Numbered from the stretch's first letter, positions 8,731-17,933 are shown. The stretch is DNA of 64,000 nt from a bacterium (GCA_004561545.1 SFVK01000006.1:71489-135488); one strand, 5' to 3'. Numbers and translations: made by a program. Notes: a model not told the origin generated them from the letters alone.

Positions 8731-9651
8731 TTACTCGTTGGCGGCGGAGCCGCGGAACTGAATGATGGTCACGATGAGCACCAGCACGAACAGCACCATC
8801 GAGACAGCGCTGGCGTAGCCGTAGCGCGGCGTGTTGACGAAGGCGATGTTGTAGATGTCATAGACCAGCGTCATGGTGGCGTTGCCGGGACCGCCCTGGG
8901 TGATCATGTACATCTGGTCATAGACCTTGAAGGAGTTGATGGTGAGCATGATGACCACAAAGAAGGTGGTGGGGCGCAGCTGGGGCAGCGTGACGTGCCA
9001 GAAGATCTGCCACTTGTTGGCGCCGTCCAGCTCGGCGGCCTCGTTGAGCTCCAGGTTGGTGCCCTGCAGGCCGGCCAGATAGATGACCATGTAGTAGCCC
9101 ATGTTCTTCCACACGCTGAACATGATAACGGTCAGCATGGCGGTGTCCTTGCCGGCCGCCCAGCGGGGCAGGTTTTCCACGCCCAGGCTGGCAAGCAACT
9201 GGTTGACCGGGCCCATGGAGGGGCTGAAGATCATGTTCCACACGGCGGCCACCGCCACCAGCGAGGCAACGTAGGGGAAGAAGGAAACCGTGCGGAAAAA
9301 GTTGCGGCACTTTACGTTCTGGTTGAGCAGAACGGCCAGGCCAAGGCTGCACACCAGGGTCAGGGGCACCGTGCCCAGGGTGTAGACGATGGTGTTGACA
9401 AAGGATGCCTTGAAGGTTTTATCGGTCAGGAGCTCGGCAAAGTTGGCCAGGCCCACAAATTCCACGGGATGGACACCGTCCCAGCTGCAGAACGCCAGGC
9501 CGATGGCGATCACCATGGGAACCAGGGTAAAAACGCAGAAACCGATGAAGTTGGGCGCAATAAAGCTGTAGGCGATCAGACTGTCCCGCAACCCCTTGCT
9601 CATGCCCTTCTTCCCGGCTTTCGGTGTCGCCTTGACGACGGATTCAGCCAT
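8731..9651 (-). CDS. Carbohydrate ABC transporter permease (CUT1, MalF/LacF type)
   Basis: A 306-aa permease and partner of the next gene. It begins with a basic cytoplasmic stretch (KGMSKGLRDSL), then a first membrane segment near residues 28-50 (AYSFIAPNFIGFCVFTLVP). The EAA loop is NEAAELDGANKWQIFWHVTLPQL. The C-terminus has the usual MVLFVLVLIVTIIQF helix. Start at 9651 after GAGGAGG. It follows the solute-binding protein gene, with a hairpin in between that probably lowers permease expression relative to the binding protein, as is common in CUT1 operons. Confidence 0.92.
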   Translation of the reverse strand: MAESVVKATPKAGKKGMSKGLRDSLIAYSFIAPNFIGFCVFTLVPMVIAIGLAFCSWDGVHPVEFVGLANFAELLTDKTFKASFVNTIVYTLGTVPLTLVCSLGLAVLLNQNVKCRNFFRTVSFFPYVASLVAVAAVWNMIFSPSMGPVNQLLASLGVENLPRWAAGKDTAMLTVIMFSVWKNMGYYMVIYLAGLQGTNLELNEAAELDGANKWQIFWHVTLPQLRPTTFFVVIMLTINSFKVYDQMYMITQGGPGNATMTLVYDIYNIAFVNTPRYGYASAVSMVLFVLVLIVTIIQFRGSAANE

Positions 9652-9694
9652 TTGAAGTCCTCCTCTTAAACATTGCGCTTTACAAGAAGACGGA

Positions 9695-9713
9695 GCGGGC
9701 GCTTTTCGCCCGC
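9695..9713 (-). promoter_or_regulatory. Hairpin between solute-binding protein and permease genes
   Basis: A 7-bp G+C-only stem, GCGGGCG/CGCCCGC, with a 5-nt loop lies in the 103-nt gap. It has no T run after it on the minus strand, so I read it as an mRNA-stabilising or processing hairpin rather than a terminator. Confidence 0.5.
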
Positions 9714-9754
9714 CCCGCGTTACGGTTTGGAACTGTGTGAACGGGAAACCGGGA

Positions 9755-11092
9755 TCAGCCGTTCAGGATGGCGGTGACCTGCTCGTTCATGTTGGCAATG
9801 CCCTCATCCACCGTCTCGGCGCCGGTCATGATGGCGTCATGCTCGGTGTTCAGGACCTGCTCAATGTCGGAGGCCTTGTCGGACAGCGGCATCTCGAGGT
9901 AGACGGCGCTGGTGGTCAGCGCTTCCTTGGAGGCGTCGTCCTCGGGGAAACCCTCGGTGGCAGCGATGATGTCGTTGATCTCGCTGGAGGAAACGGCGGG
10001 GAAGGTGCCGGTGGCGGCGATGGCGGCAGCGCCCTCGTCAGAGACGCACCAGTTGATGAAATCCTCGGCGGCTTCCTTGTTGGCGGAGTTGACGTTCACG
10101 CCCAGGGAGGTGACAGTGCCCAGGGTGGAGCCGGCCTGCACGCCGTCGGGATGGGGATACTTGACGATGCCCCAGTTGACGGGGTCCACGCCGTTGGCGC
10201 CAGCTTCCTGGTTGTACTTCTGCAGGGTGGCGATGAACCAGCTGCCCATGTTGACCATGGCGGCCTGGCCGTTCTCGAAGGCGGCGGAGTAGTGCAGGCT
10301 GCTGGTCTTCAGCTCGCCGTAGTCGGCGCAGATGCCGTCCGCCTGCTGGGCAAGGATCGTCTCGTAGTAGGGCTTGAGGAAGTCGTAGTTGCCGTCCACG
10401 ATGGTGTGCTGGCCGTCCAGAATGCCGAACAGGGTCACAGCGGAGCGCCAGGTGTGGTAGTGGCAGCCGTGAACGCCGGTCTTTTCGGTGATCTCACGGG
10501 CCAGGGCGTCGTACTCGTCAAAGGTCATGTCGTTGGAGGGGTAGGCGATGCCGGCCTGATCAAAGATGTCCTTGTTGTAGTAGACAACCCAGAAGTCGGA
10601 GCGGAAGGGCACGGCGTAGAAGTTGCCGTCCTCTGCGGTGAGCTGCTCCATCACGCCGCCGAAATCGGCGGTGTCACGGGTGAGCACGTCGTTCATGGGC
10701 TCCAGCATCCCCAGGTTGATAAGGTTGGAGTAGCCGGGGATGTCCTTGATGGTCAGGATGTCCAGCTCCCCGTTGCCGCCGGCCAGCTGGGTGGCCAGCT
10801 GGGTCATGTAATCGGTGGAACCCAGGTCGGTCATCTCGATGGTGACGTTGGGGTTGGCGGCCATGTAGCCGTCCGCCATCGCCTTCCAGTAGGCGGTGGA
10901 CTCCAGATCCCAGACCGCCCAGTTCAGGGTGACGGCATCACCGGAAGCGGACTCGGCGCCGGACGCTTCGGCAGAGGACGCTGCGGTGGAGTCGGCTGCG
11001 GAAGAAGCGGTGCCGGAAGCGCCGGAACCGCCGCAGGCGGCCAGAGACAGGGCCATGGCAGCGGCCATGGTCAGGGCAAGTGCCTTTTTCAT
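9755..11092 (-). CDS. Extracellular sugar-binding lipoprotein of a CUT1 ABC transporter
   Basis: A 445-aa lipoprotein that captures an oligosaccharide outside the cell and delivers it to the two downstream permeases. The N-terminus has a lipoprotein signal peptide: MKKALALTMAAAMALSLAAC with lipobox LAAC, followed by GG and a Ser/Ala/Glu-rich linker of about 30 residues. The rest fits the family 1 solute-binding fold (NVTIEMTDLGSTDY, LATQLAGGNGELDI). I chose the ATG at 11092 because it gives the signal peptide directly and is preceded by AGGAGG; the longer frame starts inside the promoter region. It is the first gene of the minus-strand operon and is divergent from the sensor kinase gene, which probably controls it. 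Confidence 0.93.
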   Translation of the reverse strand: MKKALALTMAAAMALSLAACGGSGASGTASSAADSTAASSAEASGAESASGDAVTLNWAVWDLESTAYWKAMADGYMAANPNVTIEMTDLGSTDYMTQLATQLAGGNGELDILTIKDIPGYSNLINLGMLEPMNDVLTRDTADFGGVMEQLTAEDGNFYAVPFRSDFWVVYYNKDIFDQAGIAYPSNDMTFDEYDALAREITEKTGVHGCHYHTWRSAVTLFGILDGQHTIVDGNYDFLKPYYETILAQQADGICADYGELKTSSLHYSAAFENGQAAMVNMGSWFIATLQKYNQEAGANGVDPVNWGIVKYPHPDGVQAGSTLGTVTSLGVNVNSANKEAAEDFINWCVSDEGAAAIAATGTFPAVSSSEINDIIAATEGFPEDDASKEALTTSAVYLEMPLSDKASDIEQVLNTEHDAIMTGAETVDEGIANMNEQVTAILNG

Positions 11093-11152
11093 AGTGTGTT
11101 TTCCTCCTGTGCTTTTTTGGGCCGGGGTCTCACCGGCCCGATTGACAAATTT

Positions 11153-11158
11153 ATTATA
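11153..11158 (-). promoter_or_regulatory. Probable -10 box of the sugar-utilisation operon
   Basis: A perfect TATAAT on the minus strand lies 61 nt upstream of the binding-protein start. No good -35 box is visible 17 nt upstream (the best is TTCGAT), which suits a promoter that needs an activator such as the AraC-type regulator encoded divergently. Confidence 0.5.
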
Positions 11159-11283
11159 TCCTGCCATGTTGTCGAATCGAATGGAATTTTATCGGGGGAA
11201 TCTGCAATATTTCGAGGGCCGCTGCGGCAAAACCTGCATTTTTTTAAGAAAGATGCATTTTTTCAATCACTTTGCCGTTTGCC

Positions 11284-11313
11284 TTTACTTTGCCGCGCGG
11301 TTTTTTATATAAT
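11284..11313 (+). promoter_or_regulatory. Promoter of the sensor kinase operon
   Basis: TTTACT, an 18-nt spacer and TATAAT, ending 44 nt upstream of the sensor kinase start. It sits in the 265-nt divergent control region shared with the sugar transporter operon. Confidence 0.65.
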
Positions 11314-11357
11314 GTAGATAAATTGCGCCATATCCACACAGCGGGGGGTGAAGTTCC

Positions 11358-13208
11358 ATGCGCGCGCGTAAAAGCCTTCAGCTTCAGGTGATTGTGCTGG
11401 CGCTGGTGTTTGCCCTGCTGATTGCCATCACGGTCAGCGCCTCCAGCGTCATGTCCGCCTACCGGGAAAGCTGCCGCGCCACCGTTCAGGGCGCCGAATA
11501 CTCCCTCCAGGTGGCCGCCAACGACCTGAGCCAGTCTGTGCAGGAGATTGACAGTCTGGCGGACTGGTGTACCGTCAACGCCACGGTGCGCAACTATGTT
11601 CTGTACAATTATAGCGTGCGGGATCTGGTCACCAGCATCTACAACACAGTCTCCAACAAATATACCTCGATGCACACCGCCCGGTACATCCAGCGGTTTA
11701 TCATCACCAACGGCAGCGACCGGCTGATTCAGATGGGCACCATCACCAGCCAGTCCCGCGCCCTCAACGGCGAAACCATCCCCCGCCTGCCGCTGCTCAC
11801 CGCAGGCAGCGGGGAAAATTCCTGGGTCATGGTGGCCAACGATCCGCTGCTGCTCTCGGGCACGGTGCAGTGCATTCCGGTCACCCGCACCATCTACGGC
11901 AGCAACGGCCGCAGGGCCTGGGCCTACATCACGGTATCTACCTCCCTCATCACCGACACCATGCGCAGCTCCCGGCTGATGGGGGAAAGCGACCTGTACT
12001 GGATCATGGACGGCCGCGCCTGGCGCATCACCGCCGACGGGCTGCAGGCCATGCCCGCCGGCTCCTTCACCCGGCAGGAGATTCCCGAATCCCTGGATCT
12101 TTTGGACCACCGCACCACCGTGTGGAAGGCCCAGGGCAGCGACACGCTGATTCTGGGCTATCCCGTGGGCAGCAGCGGGATGTATGTGGCCCGCACCGTC
12201 CCCCTGGCCTCCCTGTGGGAGAGCCTTCCCGCCCTGCCCACCAGTATGCTGTTCAGCGTGCTGATCATTCTGGCGCTGGGCATGCTGCTGGCATTCCTGC
12301 TGCGCCGGGTGATTGCCCGGCCGGTGCGGGCCCTGCAGGAGCAGCTGGAGCGCATCGGCGGGGGGGATTTCACCCCCAACCCTGCCATCGAGTGGAACAA
12401 TGAGATGGGCGATATCGGCCGGGGCATCAACCGGCTGTCCCGCAGCGTCTCGGCGCTGATGGAGCGGCGGCTGGAGGATGAGCGCACCAAGCGGGACCTG
12501 GAATACCGGATGCTGCAAAACCAGATCAACCCCCACTTCCTCTATAATACCCTGAACAGCATCAAGTGGATGGCCACCATCCAGCACGCCCCCGGCATTG
12601 CCGAGATGACCACCGCGCTGTCCCGGCTGCTCAAGAGCGTCTCCAAGGGCAACGAGCGTCTGGTGCCGCTGCAGGAGGAGTTTGCCCTGCTCAACGACTA
12701 TTTTACCATCCAGCAGTACCGCTACGGCGGCACCGTGACGATGGATGTGACCTACATTGAGGACGAACGGCTGTGCCAGAACTGTCTGATCCCCCGGTTC
12801 ACCCTCCAGCCCCTGGTGGAGAACGCCATCTTCCACGGCATCGAGCCCAAGGGCTGTGCGGGCAGCATTGCGCTGACCGTCACGCGGGACCACACAAACG
12901 GCGACGTGCTGCTGGCGCTGACCGACGACGGCGTGGGCATGACCGCCGGGCAGGCCGCCAAAGCCCTGACCGAGCCGGGGCCGGAGGAGGCCGCCGCCAA
13001 GTTCCGCCATGTGGGCATATGGAACGTCCACAAGCGGCTGCAATACAGCTTTGGCGTGGCATACGGCCTGTCCATCGCCTCCACCCCCGGCCAGGGGACC
13101 ACCGTCACGGTGCGCCTGCCCGGCCGTCCGCCGCTGGGTGCATCCCCCGCCATCGTCCAAAACGCCATTCCGAAGGAGACTGACCATGATCCGAGTTCTG
13201 CTGGTTGA
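11358..13208 (+). CDS. Sensor histidine kinase, LytS/YesM family
   Basis: A 616-aa membrane sensor. A first membrane helix (about 9-32) and a second (about 296-317) enclose an extracellular sensor domain of about 260 residues. A HAMP linker (VIARPVRALQEQLERIGGGDF) and a His_kinase domain follow, with the phospho-acceptor H393 in QINPHFLYNTLNSIKW. ATP-binding motifs are PLVENAIFHGIEPKG, DDGVGM and GTTVTVRLP. The ATG at 11358 follows GGGGGG. Its 3' end overlaps the response regulator start by 23 nt, so the two are translated together. This family (YesM type) usually senses oligosaccharides or binding-protein signals and controls a neighbouring CUT1 transporter; that role is inferred here. Confidence 0.93.
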   Translation: MRARKSLQLQVIVLALVFALLIAITVSASSVMSAYRESCRATVQGAEYSLQVAANDLSQSVQEIDSLADWCTVNATVRNYVLYNYSVRDLVTSIYNTVSNKYTSMHTARYIQRFIITNGSDRLIQMGTITSQSRALNGETIPRLPLLTAGSGENSWVMVANDPLLLSGTVQCIPVTRTIYGSNGRRAWAYITVSTSLITDTMRSSRLMGESDLYWIMDGRAWRITADGLQAMPAGSFTRQEIPESLDLLDHRTTVWKAQGSDTLILGYPVGSSGMYVARTVPLASLWESLPALPTSMLFSVLIILALGMLLAFLLRRVIARPVRALQEQLERIGGGDFTPNPAIEWNNEMGDIGRGINRLSRSVSALMERRLEDERTKRDLEYRMLQNQINPHFLYNTLNSIKWMATIQHAPGIAEMTTALSRLLKSVSKGNERLVPLQEEFALLNDYFTIQQYRYGGTVTMDVTYIEDERLCQNCLIPRFTLQPLVENAIFHGIEPKGCAGSIALTVTRDHTNGDVLLALTDDGVGMTAGQAAKALTEPGPEEAAAKFRHVGIWNVHKRLQYSFGVAYGLSIASTPGQGTTVTVRLPGRPPLGASPAIVQNAIPKETDHDPSSAG

Positions 13209-14475
13209 CGACGAACCCCTGGTGCTCATCGGTATGCAGAGTATGCTGGACTGGAACGCCCTGGGCTACGAGCTGGTGGGCACCGCCCGCAACGGCGCCG
13301 AAGCCCTGGAGCGCATCGGCGAGCAGCAGCCCGATGTTGTGGTGAGCGACATCCGTATGCCGGTGCTGGACGGCCTGCAGCTGGCCAGCCGGTCCCGGGA
13401 GCAGTACGGCGCGCTGCCGGTCTTCATCATGCTCACCAGCTATGAGGAGTTCGACTATGTGCGCCGCAGCATGGGCCTGGGGGCGGTGGATTATCTGGTC
13501 AAGATTGATCTGACGCCGGAAAACCTGACCGCCGCGCTGGACCGCGCCCGCACCGCCGTGGAGAAGGAACGGGCGCTGCGCGCGCCCGCCCAGGCCGCCC
13601 CCGGCGGGCTGGAAAGCTACCGGGACCGCTTTTTTATCCAGCTTTACAGCGGCCTGTTCCCCACCGACGGCGAAATCCGCGCCCGGGCCGGCGAGCTGGG
13701 CCTGACGCTGGACGCTCCCGCCTACGCGGTGGCCATTGCGGACATTCACAACCGGGAGCTGACCCCCGACCAGCAGGTAACCCTGAGCGCCGGGGTCACC
13801 CGCATGGCGGCGGACATTCTGCCCAAATACCTGCCCTGCCATGTGACCGGCATGGACCTGCGCCATTTTTCGGTGCTGCTGCCGCTGCAAAGCCGGGACG
13901 GGCTGGAGCAGCGGCTCACCCCCGTCCTGCAAAAGGTCAACGCCATCCTGTACAAATACTTTTCCATCCATCTGTGGTGGGCGGTGGGCGCCCCCACCAG
14001 TGTGCCCCATCACATCGCCAAAAGCCAGAAATCCGCCTTCTCGGCGCTGCCGCTGCTCAGCGAGGCGGACCCCATCCTCTTCTGCCGCAGCGACGACGCC
14101 ACCCCCATGGACCACCGCGCCCGAACGGTGGCCAAGGTGCAGGACTATATCCGCAAAAACCCGGACAAGCGCCTTTCCCTCAACGATGTGGCGGCGGTGT
14201 TCAATTTCAGCCCCGGGTATCTGAGCCAACTGTTCAGCCAGAACGGCCAGACCAGCTTTGTGGAGTTTGTCACCGAGACCCGCATCTCGGCCGCCAAGGA
14301 GCTGATGGCCTCCACCGACCTCAAAATCTACGAGATCAGCGAGCGGCTGGGGTTTGAGAGCGCCTTCTATTTCAGCAAAGTATTCAAAAAGATTGAGGGC
14401 GTCAGCCCCCGCGCCTACCTGCAAAAGCTGCGCGGCGACCCCGGCGCCCGGGAGGATTCTGCCGATGTTGACTGA
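13186..14475 (+). CDS. Response regulator with AraC-type DNA-binding domain (YesN family)
   Basis: A 429-aa regulator and partner of the sensor kinase. The N-terminal receiver domain has the acidic pair in VLLVDDEP, phospho-acceptor D55 in VVVSDIRMPVLDG and the conserved K in YLVKIDL. A middle domain of about 170 residues is unassigned. The C-terminal AraC double helix-turn-helix is clear (LSLNDVAAVFNFSPGYLSQLF and IYEISERLGFESAFYFSKVF, ending GVSPRAYLQK). I chose the ATG at 13186, preceded by AAGGAGA; the longer frame upstream is inside the kinase gene. It overlaps the next gene by 11 nt. It probably activates the divergent sugar-utilisation operon. Confidence 0.93.
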   Translation: MIRVLLVDDEPLVLIGMQSMLDWNALGYELVGTARNGAEALERIGEQQPDVVVSDIRMPVLDGLQLASRSREQYGALPVFIMLTSYEEFDYVRRSMGLGAVDYLVKIDLTPENLTAALDRARTAVEKERALRAPAQAAPGGLESYRDRFFIQLYSGLFPTDGEIRARAGELGLTLDAPAYAVAIADIHNRELTPDQQVTLSAGVTRMAADILPKYLPCHVTGMDLRHFSVLLPLQSRDGLEQRLTPVLQKVNAILYKYFSIHLWWAVGAPTSVPHHIAKSQKSAFSALPLLSEADPILFCRSDDATPMDHRARTVAKVQDYIRKNPDKRLSLNDVAAVFNFSPGYLSQLFSQNGQTSFVEFVTETRISAAKELMASTDLKIYEISERLGFESAFYFSKVFKKIEGVSPRAYLQKLRGDPGAREDSADVD

Positions 14476-16285
14476 ACTGCTTGCCGCCCACGGGGATTTC
14501 ACGCCGGGGCGCTGGGTTCCCTGCCCCAGGGTGAGCGACCGCGCCGCCTGGGACCGGCTGCCCGGCTTTGACCGCTGGCTGTCCGGCGGCGGGGAGGCCG
14601 CCCGCGCAGGGCGGCGCGTTCCCGCCCTGCCGCTGAGCCTGTGGACGGATTTTACCCGCACCGGCAACCGCGCCCGATATGAGCACGCCTACTTTGCCCG
14701 CCGCCGCACCCTGTGCCGGCTGGTCATGGCGGAGTGCATGGGGGATACCGGCGAATTTCTGCCCCGGATCGCCGACTACCTCTGGGCCATCTGTGAGGAG
14801 AGCGCCTGGCAGCTCCCCGCCCACAACAGCTATCTCCGGGACGCGCCCCAGCTTCCCCTGCCCGACCCGTCCCGCCCTGTGGTGGACCTGTTTGCCGCCG
14901 AGACCGGCGCGCTGCTGGCCATGGTCCATTTCCTGCTGGGCCGGCAGCTGGACGCCGCCTTCCCCGGGCTGGACGCCCGCCTGACGCGGGAGGTGGACCG
15001 CCGGGTGGTGCGCCCCTGGTCCACCACCCATTTCTGGTGGATGGGCAGCGGGGAGGAGCCCATGTGCAACTGGACCACCTGGTGTACCCAGAACTGCCTG
15101 ATCGCCACCGCGCTGCTCCACCCGGGCACCCCGGCGCGCATCCGGGCCGCCGTGGCCCGGGCCGCAGCCAGCGTGGACTGCTTCCTCAAGGATTATGGCG
15201 AGGACGGCTGCTGCAGCGAGGGCGCCCAGTATTACCGCCACGCGGGGCTGACCCTCTTCAACACACTGGAGCTGCTCTGCGCCCTGGCCCCCGGCGTCTT
15301 TGATGCGGTCTGGCAGCAGCCCAAACTCCGCAACATTGCACAGTACATCGCCCAGATGCACGTTTCCGGTCCCTGGTATCTGAATTTTTCGGATTGCAGC
15401 CCGCTGGCGGGGCGGCGGGGGGCGCGGGAATATCTGTTTGGCAAGCGGGTGGGCAGCCAGGCCCTGATGGCGCTGGCCGCCGCCGATATTGCCGCCGATC
15501 CTGATCCCGACCGCATCCACGCCGCCGATGACTCGGAGGGCATCAACCTGTTTTATCTGGTCCAGTCCGCCTTTGCGGAGCAGGAAATTCTGGCTTACGC
15601 CGCCACCGCCGCGCCCTGCGCCCCGGCGGACATCTGGTATCCCAGCGTGGGGCTGCGGGTCTGCCGGGCGGGGTCCTTCACGGTGGGCATCAAGGCGGGC
15701 TGCAACGCCGACAGCCACAACCACAACGACACCGGCAGCGTCACCCTCTACAAGGACGGCCACCCGCTGCTCATTGACATCGGCGTGGAAACTTACAGCA
15801 AAAAGACCTTCAGCCCCCGGCGGTACGAAATCTGGACCATGCAGTCCTGCTGGCACAACCTGCCCCGCTTTGTGGCAGACGGGCGGGCCTATGACCAGCT
15901 GGCCGGTCCCCGGTATGCCGCGCGTCAGGTCCGGCCGCTGGACGGCGGCCTTGCCATGGACCTGGCGCCCGCCTACGGCGCGGTGCCGGGGCTGGGGTAC
16001 TACCACCGCACTGCCCGGCTCACCGCCGCCGGGCTGGAGCTCTGCGACGAGACCGACTTTGCCGGAACCGTGGAGCTGACCCTCATGAGCGAGCATCCCC
16101 CCGCCGCAGCGGGGCAGTCCGTCGCCTTCGGCGCGCTGGCCCGGGCGGAGCTTTGCGGCGGCGTTCAGCAGATCCTGACCGAGGCGGTTCCCGTCACCGA
16201 CGCCCGGCTGCGCACCGCCTGGCCGGAAACCATCTACCGCACCCGCATCCGGTTCACCGGCGCGCTGCGGGTGTTCATCGGGTGA
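14465..16285 (+). CDS. Heparinase II/III-like polysaccharide lyase
   Basis: A 606-aa protein of the heparinase II/III family. These enzymes cleave uronate-containing polysaccharides or oligosaccharides by beta-elimination and create 4,5-unsaturated ends, the substrate of the GH88 enzyme in this locus. An N-terminal alpha-helical toroid with a W-rich stretch (VVRPWSTTHFWWMGSGEEP) is followed by the C-terminal beta-sandwich with DSHNHNDTGSVTLYKDG and ETYSKKTFSPRRYE, typical of the Pfam Heparinase_II_III domain. No signal peptide is visible, so it would act in the cytoplasm on imported chains. The ATG at 14465 overlaps the regulator's stop by 11 nt. The exact substrate (heparin, hyaluronan, chondroitin, alginate) cannot be told from sequence alone. 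Confidence 0.85.
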   Translation: MLTELLAAHGDFTPGRWVPCPRVSDRAAWDRLPGFDRWLSGGGEAARAGRRVPALPLSLWTDFTRTGNRARYEHAYFARRRTLCRLVMAECMGDTGEFLPRIADYLWAICEESAWQLPAHNSYLRDAPQLPLPDPSRPVVDLFAAETGALLAMVHFLLGRQLDAAFPGLDARLTREVDRRVVRPWSTTHFWWMGSGEEPMCNWTTWCTQNCLIATALLHPGTPARIRAAVARAAASVDCFLKDYGEDGCCSEGAQYYRHAGLTLFNTLELLCALAPGVFDAVWQQPKLRNIAQYIAQMHVSGPWYLNFSDCSPLAGRRGAREYLFGKRVGSQALMALAAADIAADPDPDRIHAADDSEGINLFYLVQSAFAEQEILAYAATAAPCAPADIWYPSVGLRVCRAGSFTVGIKAGCNADSHNHNDTGSVTLYKDGHPLLIDIGVETYSKKTFSPRRYEIWTMQSCWHNLPRFVADGRAYDQLAGPRYAARQVRPLDGGLAMDLAPAYGAVPGLGYYHRTARLTAAGLELCDETDFAGTVELTLMSEHPPAAAGQSVAFGALARAELCGGVQQILTEAVPVTDARLRTAWPETIYRTRIRFTGALRVFIG

Positions 16286-16291
16286 CGGGCC

Positions 16292-16894
16292 ATGGGGCTG
16301 ATTCTCTCCCTTCAGGGCGGCATGGCGGTGGGAAAAACGACGGCTGCGGGGTATCTGGCCGCCCACGAACCCCGGGTCCATGTAATGTTTGAGGACATTT
16401 CCACCCCCGCCGCCAAAGTCCGCCGCCGTGGGCTTGACAAACACCGCTTTGAGGATTATCTTGAAATCCAGAGGCTGTTTATTCAAAACGAGCTGGACCG
16501 GTGGCAGACCGCCCGGCGGTACCCCTGCGCCGTCACCGACCTGGGCGCGCAGGAAATCGAATTTTACACCCTGTATTATCCCGTCTCCATCGGCCAGGAC
16601 TGGCCGGTGGCCGCAGCGCTGGCGCCCGAGCTGACGGCCCTGCGCCGCTGCGCCGCCCGGCGCACCCTTTATCTGGAGGCGTCCCCCGCGGTGCTCCGCG
16701 CCCGCAAGGAGGGCGACGCCATCCGGGACCGGGGATTTTTTGACCACACAGTGCGCAATCTTCTGCCCGCCAAGCGCGCCTGGTTTGCCGCTTTGCCCAC
16801 CACGGATTTTCTGGACACCAGCCGGATGAGCGCCGAACAGACCGGCGCGGCGGTGCAGGCGTGGGTGGACCGGCAGCTTTCTCTGGAGCAGTAA
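16292..16894 (+). CDS. P-loop kinase-like ATP-binding protein
   Basis: A 200-aa protein with a Walker A motif, GGMAVGKTT, at about residues 9-17. It is followed by the general shape of nucleoside/nucleotide kinase-like proteins: an acidic VTDLGAQEIEFY segment, an LYLEASPAVLRARKEGD segment and a basic lid-like stretch (RDRGFFDHTVRNLLPAKRAW). I do not recognise a specific substrate. It starts 6 nt after the lyase gene and is clearly in the same operon, so it may phosphorylate a sugar or another small molecule made by the pathway, but that is only a guess from position. Confidence 0.65.
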   Translation: MGLILSLQGGMAVGKTTAAGYLAAHEPRVHVMFEDISTPAAKVRRRGLDKHRFEDYLEIQRLFIQNELDRWQTARRYPCAVTDLGAQEIEFYTLYYPVSIGQDWPVAAALAPELTALRRCAARRTLYLEASPAVLRARKEGDAIRDRGFFDHTVRNLLPAKRAWFAALPTTDFLDTSRMSAEQTGAAVQAWVDRQLSLEQ

Positions 16895-16924
16895 AATACA
16901 ATTTGGATACAGGAGGTTTTTTCA

Positions 16925-17719
16925 ATGGAACTCATCCATGTCAAAATTCTGGACCAGGCGGGCCACGCCCTGCTCACCTGCCCGGGCGCGGAGCACGTCA
17001 GCCTGGTGTACAACGCGCCTTACAAGCCCGGCGACCGCATTGCCATCGAGACCGGCACCCCCGGGCAGTATCTGATGGTCCAGTTTGAGGACACCATGGC
17101 CCCGGCGCTGCTCTATGTGACCAAACGGGAAATCAACTTCCACATTCCCTTCGGCGACCAGGCCGTCACCTACAGTCCCAAGAGCTTTGCGGGGGACTGC
17201 CATGTGATCCGCGCCCGCTTTGCGACGCCGGAGGAGGTTGCCGCCCGCCGCAATCTGGCCTTCAACCCCTACGACACCCACGGCGACACCGGCTGTTATC
17301 CCCACGCCAGCGCCAATGTGGAGACCCGGGGCGAGGCGGTGTTTGCCGCCCGCAACGCCATTGACGGCGTCTATGAGAACGTCGCCCACGGCACCTGGCC
17401 CTACCAGAGCTGGGGCATCAACCGGGACCCCAACGCCGCGCTGACGCTGGATTTTGGCCGCCCCGTCACGGTGGACGAGCTGCGCCTGACGCTGCGGGCC
17501 GATTTTCCCCATGACAGTTGGTGGACCAGCGCCACGGTGGCGTTCAGCGACGGCAGCCGGGAGGTTTTGCCGCTGGAAAAATCCCCCGATCCCCAGTGCT
17601 TTTCCATTGCGCCCCGCACCGTCACCCGCCTGACGCTCTGCGAGCTCATCAAGGCCGATGACCCCAGCCCCTTCCCCGCCCTGACCCAGATCGAGGCCTG
17701 GGGCACCGAGGCGAAATAA
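16925..17719 (+). CDS. Galactose-binding-fold (F5/8 type C-like) protein
   Basis: A 264-aa protein without signal peptide or membrane helix. The C-terminal half reads as a discoidin/F5-8 type C beta-sandwich (VFAARNAIDGVYENVAHGTWPYQSWGI, then LTLDFGRPVTVDELRLTLRADF), a fold that often binds sugars. The N-terminal 100 residues are beta-rich and unassigned. It follows the kinase-like gene after a 30-nt gap with AGGAGG, and is the last gene of the plus-strand operon. Homologues in such loci are usually annotated as carbohydrate-binding or DUF proteins; the role here is unknown. Confidence 0.6.
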   Translation: MELIHVKILDQAGHALLTCPGAEHVSLVYNAPYKPGDRIAIETGTPGQYLMVQFEDTMAPALLYVTKREINFHIPFGDQAVTYSPKSFAGDCHVIRARFATPEEVAARRNLAFNPYDTHGDTGCYPHASANVETRGEAVFAARNAIDGVYENVAHGTWPYQSWGINRDPNAALTLDFGRPVTVDELRLTLRADFPHDSWWTSATVAFSDGSREVLPLEKSPDPQCFSIAPRTVTRLTLCELIKADDPSPFPALTQIEAWGTEAK

Positions 17720-17904
17720 CCCGCCGCCCGGCGGCATTCCCCCGTGGATCTGCCGTGTGCAGGGTCCCGCACAAAAGCCGGCAGGGAGCGGACGCCATAA
17801 AATGTCCCTGCTGCCAGGCGGAAACACTCCACGACTCCCTCCCCTGCGGCAGAATCCTGTGGAGCGGGAAAAAGCACCTTGCCCGTATCAGTTAAGAATC
17901 CTGT
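17720..17904. other. Intergenic region without a recognised gene
   Basis: Between the carbohydrate operon and the restriction-modification gene. It contains short G+C-rich inverted repeats (CCGCC..GGCGG right after the stop) but no stem followed by a T run, so no clear terminator. No open frame here looks coding. Confidence 0.5.
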
Positions 17905-17933
17905 TTGCCATGCCGCACATTTTATGGTATGAT
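17905..17933 (+). promoter_or_regulatory. Promoter of the MmeI-type restriction-modification gene
   Basis: TTGCCA, a 17-nt spacer and TATGAT, with the -10 ending 32 nt before the start codon. Confidence 0.7.
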
